Shown: in pieces, positions 63,587 through 64,000 of the stretch | Layout: every line of letters starts with the position of its first letter | Numbering within the stretch: position 1 is the first letter of the stretch | Source of the DNA: Bisgaard Taxon 45 | GTDB lineage: Bacteria > Pseudomonadota > Gammaproteobacteria > Enterobacterales > Pasteurellaceae | Length of the DNA: 64,000 nucleotides | Assembly (NCBI GenBank): GCA_030783905.1 | Contig: JAQAHH010000009.1 | Location: 124,001-188,000 of the forward strand | Direction of reading: 5' to 3' | Position numbers and translations under genes: made by a program | Notes under the pieces: model-generated | Told to the model about the DNA's origin: nothing | What the model saw: the letters and a program-made list of their open reading frames with translations, nothing else | Databases searched by the model: none

Positions 63587-64000
63587 TTATTTTTTACCGA
63601 TATAAGGGACGCAATGAGTGAGGGAAAGTGCGGTCGGTTTTTTATCATAAAAACCAAATTGACCTGCATAGGCATACACTTCTACACCTTCTCGCATCGC
63701 CTCTTGTAACAGTTTATCGTATTCAGGATCAATGTATTCTGCCACTTTAAAACAATCAAAACCATTGTGTAAGCCCGCAAAAAAGACCACAGCACGGTGT
63801 CCTTGTTTTTTCATGGTGATTAATTCTCGCAAGTGTTTTTGACCACGGGTGGTCACCGCGTCAGGAAACATACCAATCGTATTTTTTACTAAAGTGACGG
63901 ATTTAACTTCTAAATAACAATCTGGTAGTCCCTCTGCTTTTAATAAAAAATCAATTCGGCTATTTTCTTCACCGTATTTAACTTCTGGTAGGATCTGTTC
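63587..64000 (-). CDS. sfsA: Sugar fermentation stimulation protein SfsA, C-terminal part
   Basis: Partial: the frame is open to the window end (137 codons visible; the 5' part lies beyond). Family text is clear: [44 protein letters not shown] and [20 protein letters not shown]. SfsA has a nuclease-like fold; its physiological role is unclear. A USS lies near the stop codon. Confidence 0.93.
   Translation of the reverse strand, partial: EQILPEVKYGEENSRIDFLLKAEGLPDCYLEVKSVTLVKNTIGMFPDAVTTRGQKHLRELITMKKQGHRAVVFFAGLHNGFDCFKVAEYIDPEYDKLLQEAMREGVEVYAYAGQFGFYDKKPTALSLTHCVPYIGKK
63626..63634 (+). repeat. USS inside sfsA
   Basis: Exact AAGTGCGGT near the 3' end of the gene. Confidence 0.9.

Noticed and set aside
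1-64000. CRISPR array, rRNA operon or complete insertion sequence
   Set aside because: No regularly spaced repeats, no rRNA sequence and no intact transposase were seen on either strand.

Overview
This window looks like a chromosome segment of Pasteurella multocida or a very close Pasteurellaceae relative. Three things point there: 16 exact copies of the Pasteurellaceae uptake signal AAGTGCGGT, low-GC housekeeping genes with Haemophilus/Pasteurella-like sequences, and a complete Pasteurella-type group 2 capsule locus. The capsule synthase matches chondroitin synthase (serogroup F, FcbD/PmCS) rather than hyaluronan synthase in its first glycosyltransferase domain. It differs at many positions from the PmCS sequence I remember, so the strain may not be a reference lineage. 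All family assignments come from reading the translated sequence; no database search was run.

Layout. 1-2.5 kb: end of a tyrosine permease, a VirK/YbjX protein and argF. 2.6-6.6 kb (minus): speFL-speF-potE, an ornithine decarboxylase system led by an ornithine-sensing leader peptide that is too short for ordinary ORF calling. 6.6-7.5 kb: a gene desert with a Fur box and the wreck of a gene for an exported protein. 7.5-12.9 kb: cmk-rpsA-ihfB, then lapA-lapB-pyrF-yciH; rpsA has a leader with two hairpins exposing GGA. 13-19.4 kb: peroxiredoxin, metC, a gluconate module (gntP and gntK divergent, gntR) with two operators and two CRP sites, and selD. 19.5-24 kb (minus): ydiJ-menI-hemH. 24.5-27.8 kb: ompA with a structured 5' leader, lemA and two TPM-domain genes, and grxD.

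27.9-42.8 kb is the capsule locus. The minus-strand operon fcbB-fcbD-fcbC-fcbE-hexD-hexC-hexB-hexA makes and exports the polymer. The divergent phyA-phyB pair (KpsC/KpsS type) makes the Kdo-lipid anchor. A 373-bp very AT-rich spacer separates the two transcription units. The locus contains no exact uptake signal, unlike both flanks.

42.8-48.1 kb: two small membrane proteins, hrpA and tmRNA (ssrA). 48.1-49.2 kb, just 3' of ssrA, holds a decayed integrative element: integrase fragments and an excisionase gene with a nonsense codon. 49.2-54.5 kb is an ascorbate (ula) regulon: fused ulaA-ulaB, ulaC and ulaD facing ulaG and ulaR, with no ulaE or ulaF. 54.7-62 kb is the conserved metY-rimP-nusA-infB-rbfA-truB cluster, interrupted by an oppositely oriented lipoprotein gene. 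62-64 kb: tyrS and the 3' part of sfsA. Between these two lies a compact Fur-box/promoter/terminator unit that looks like an iron-repressed small RNA.
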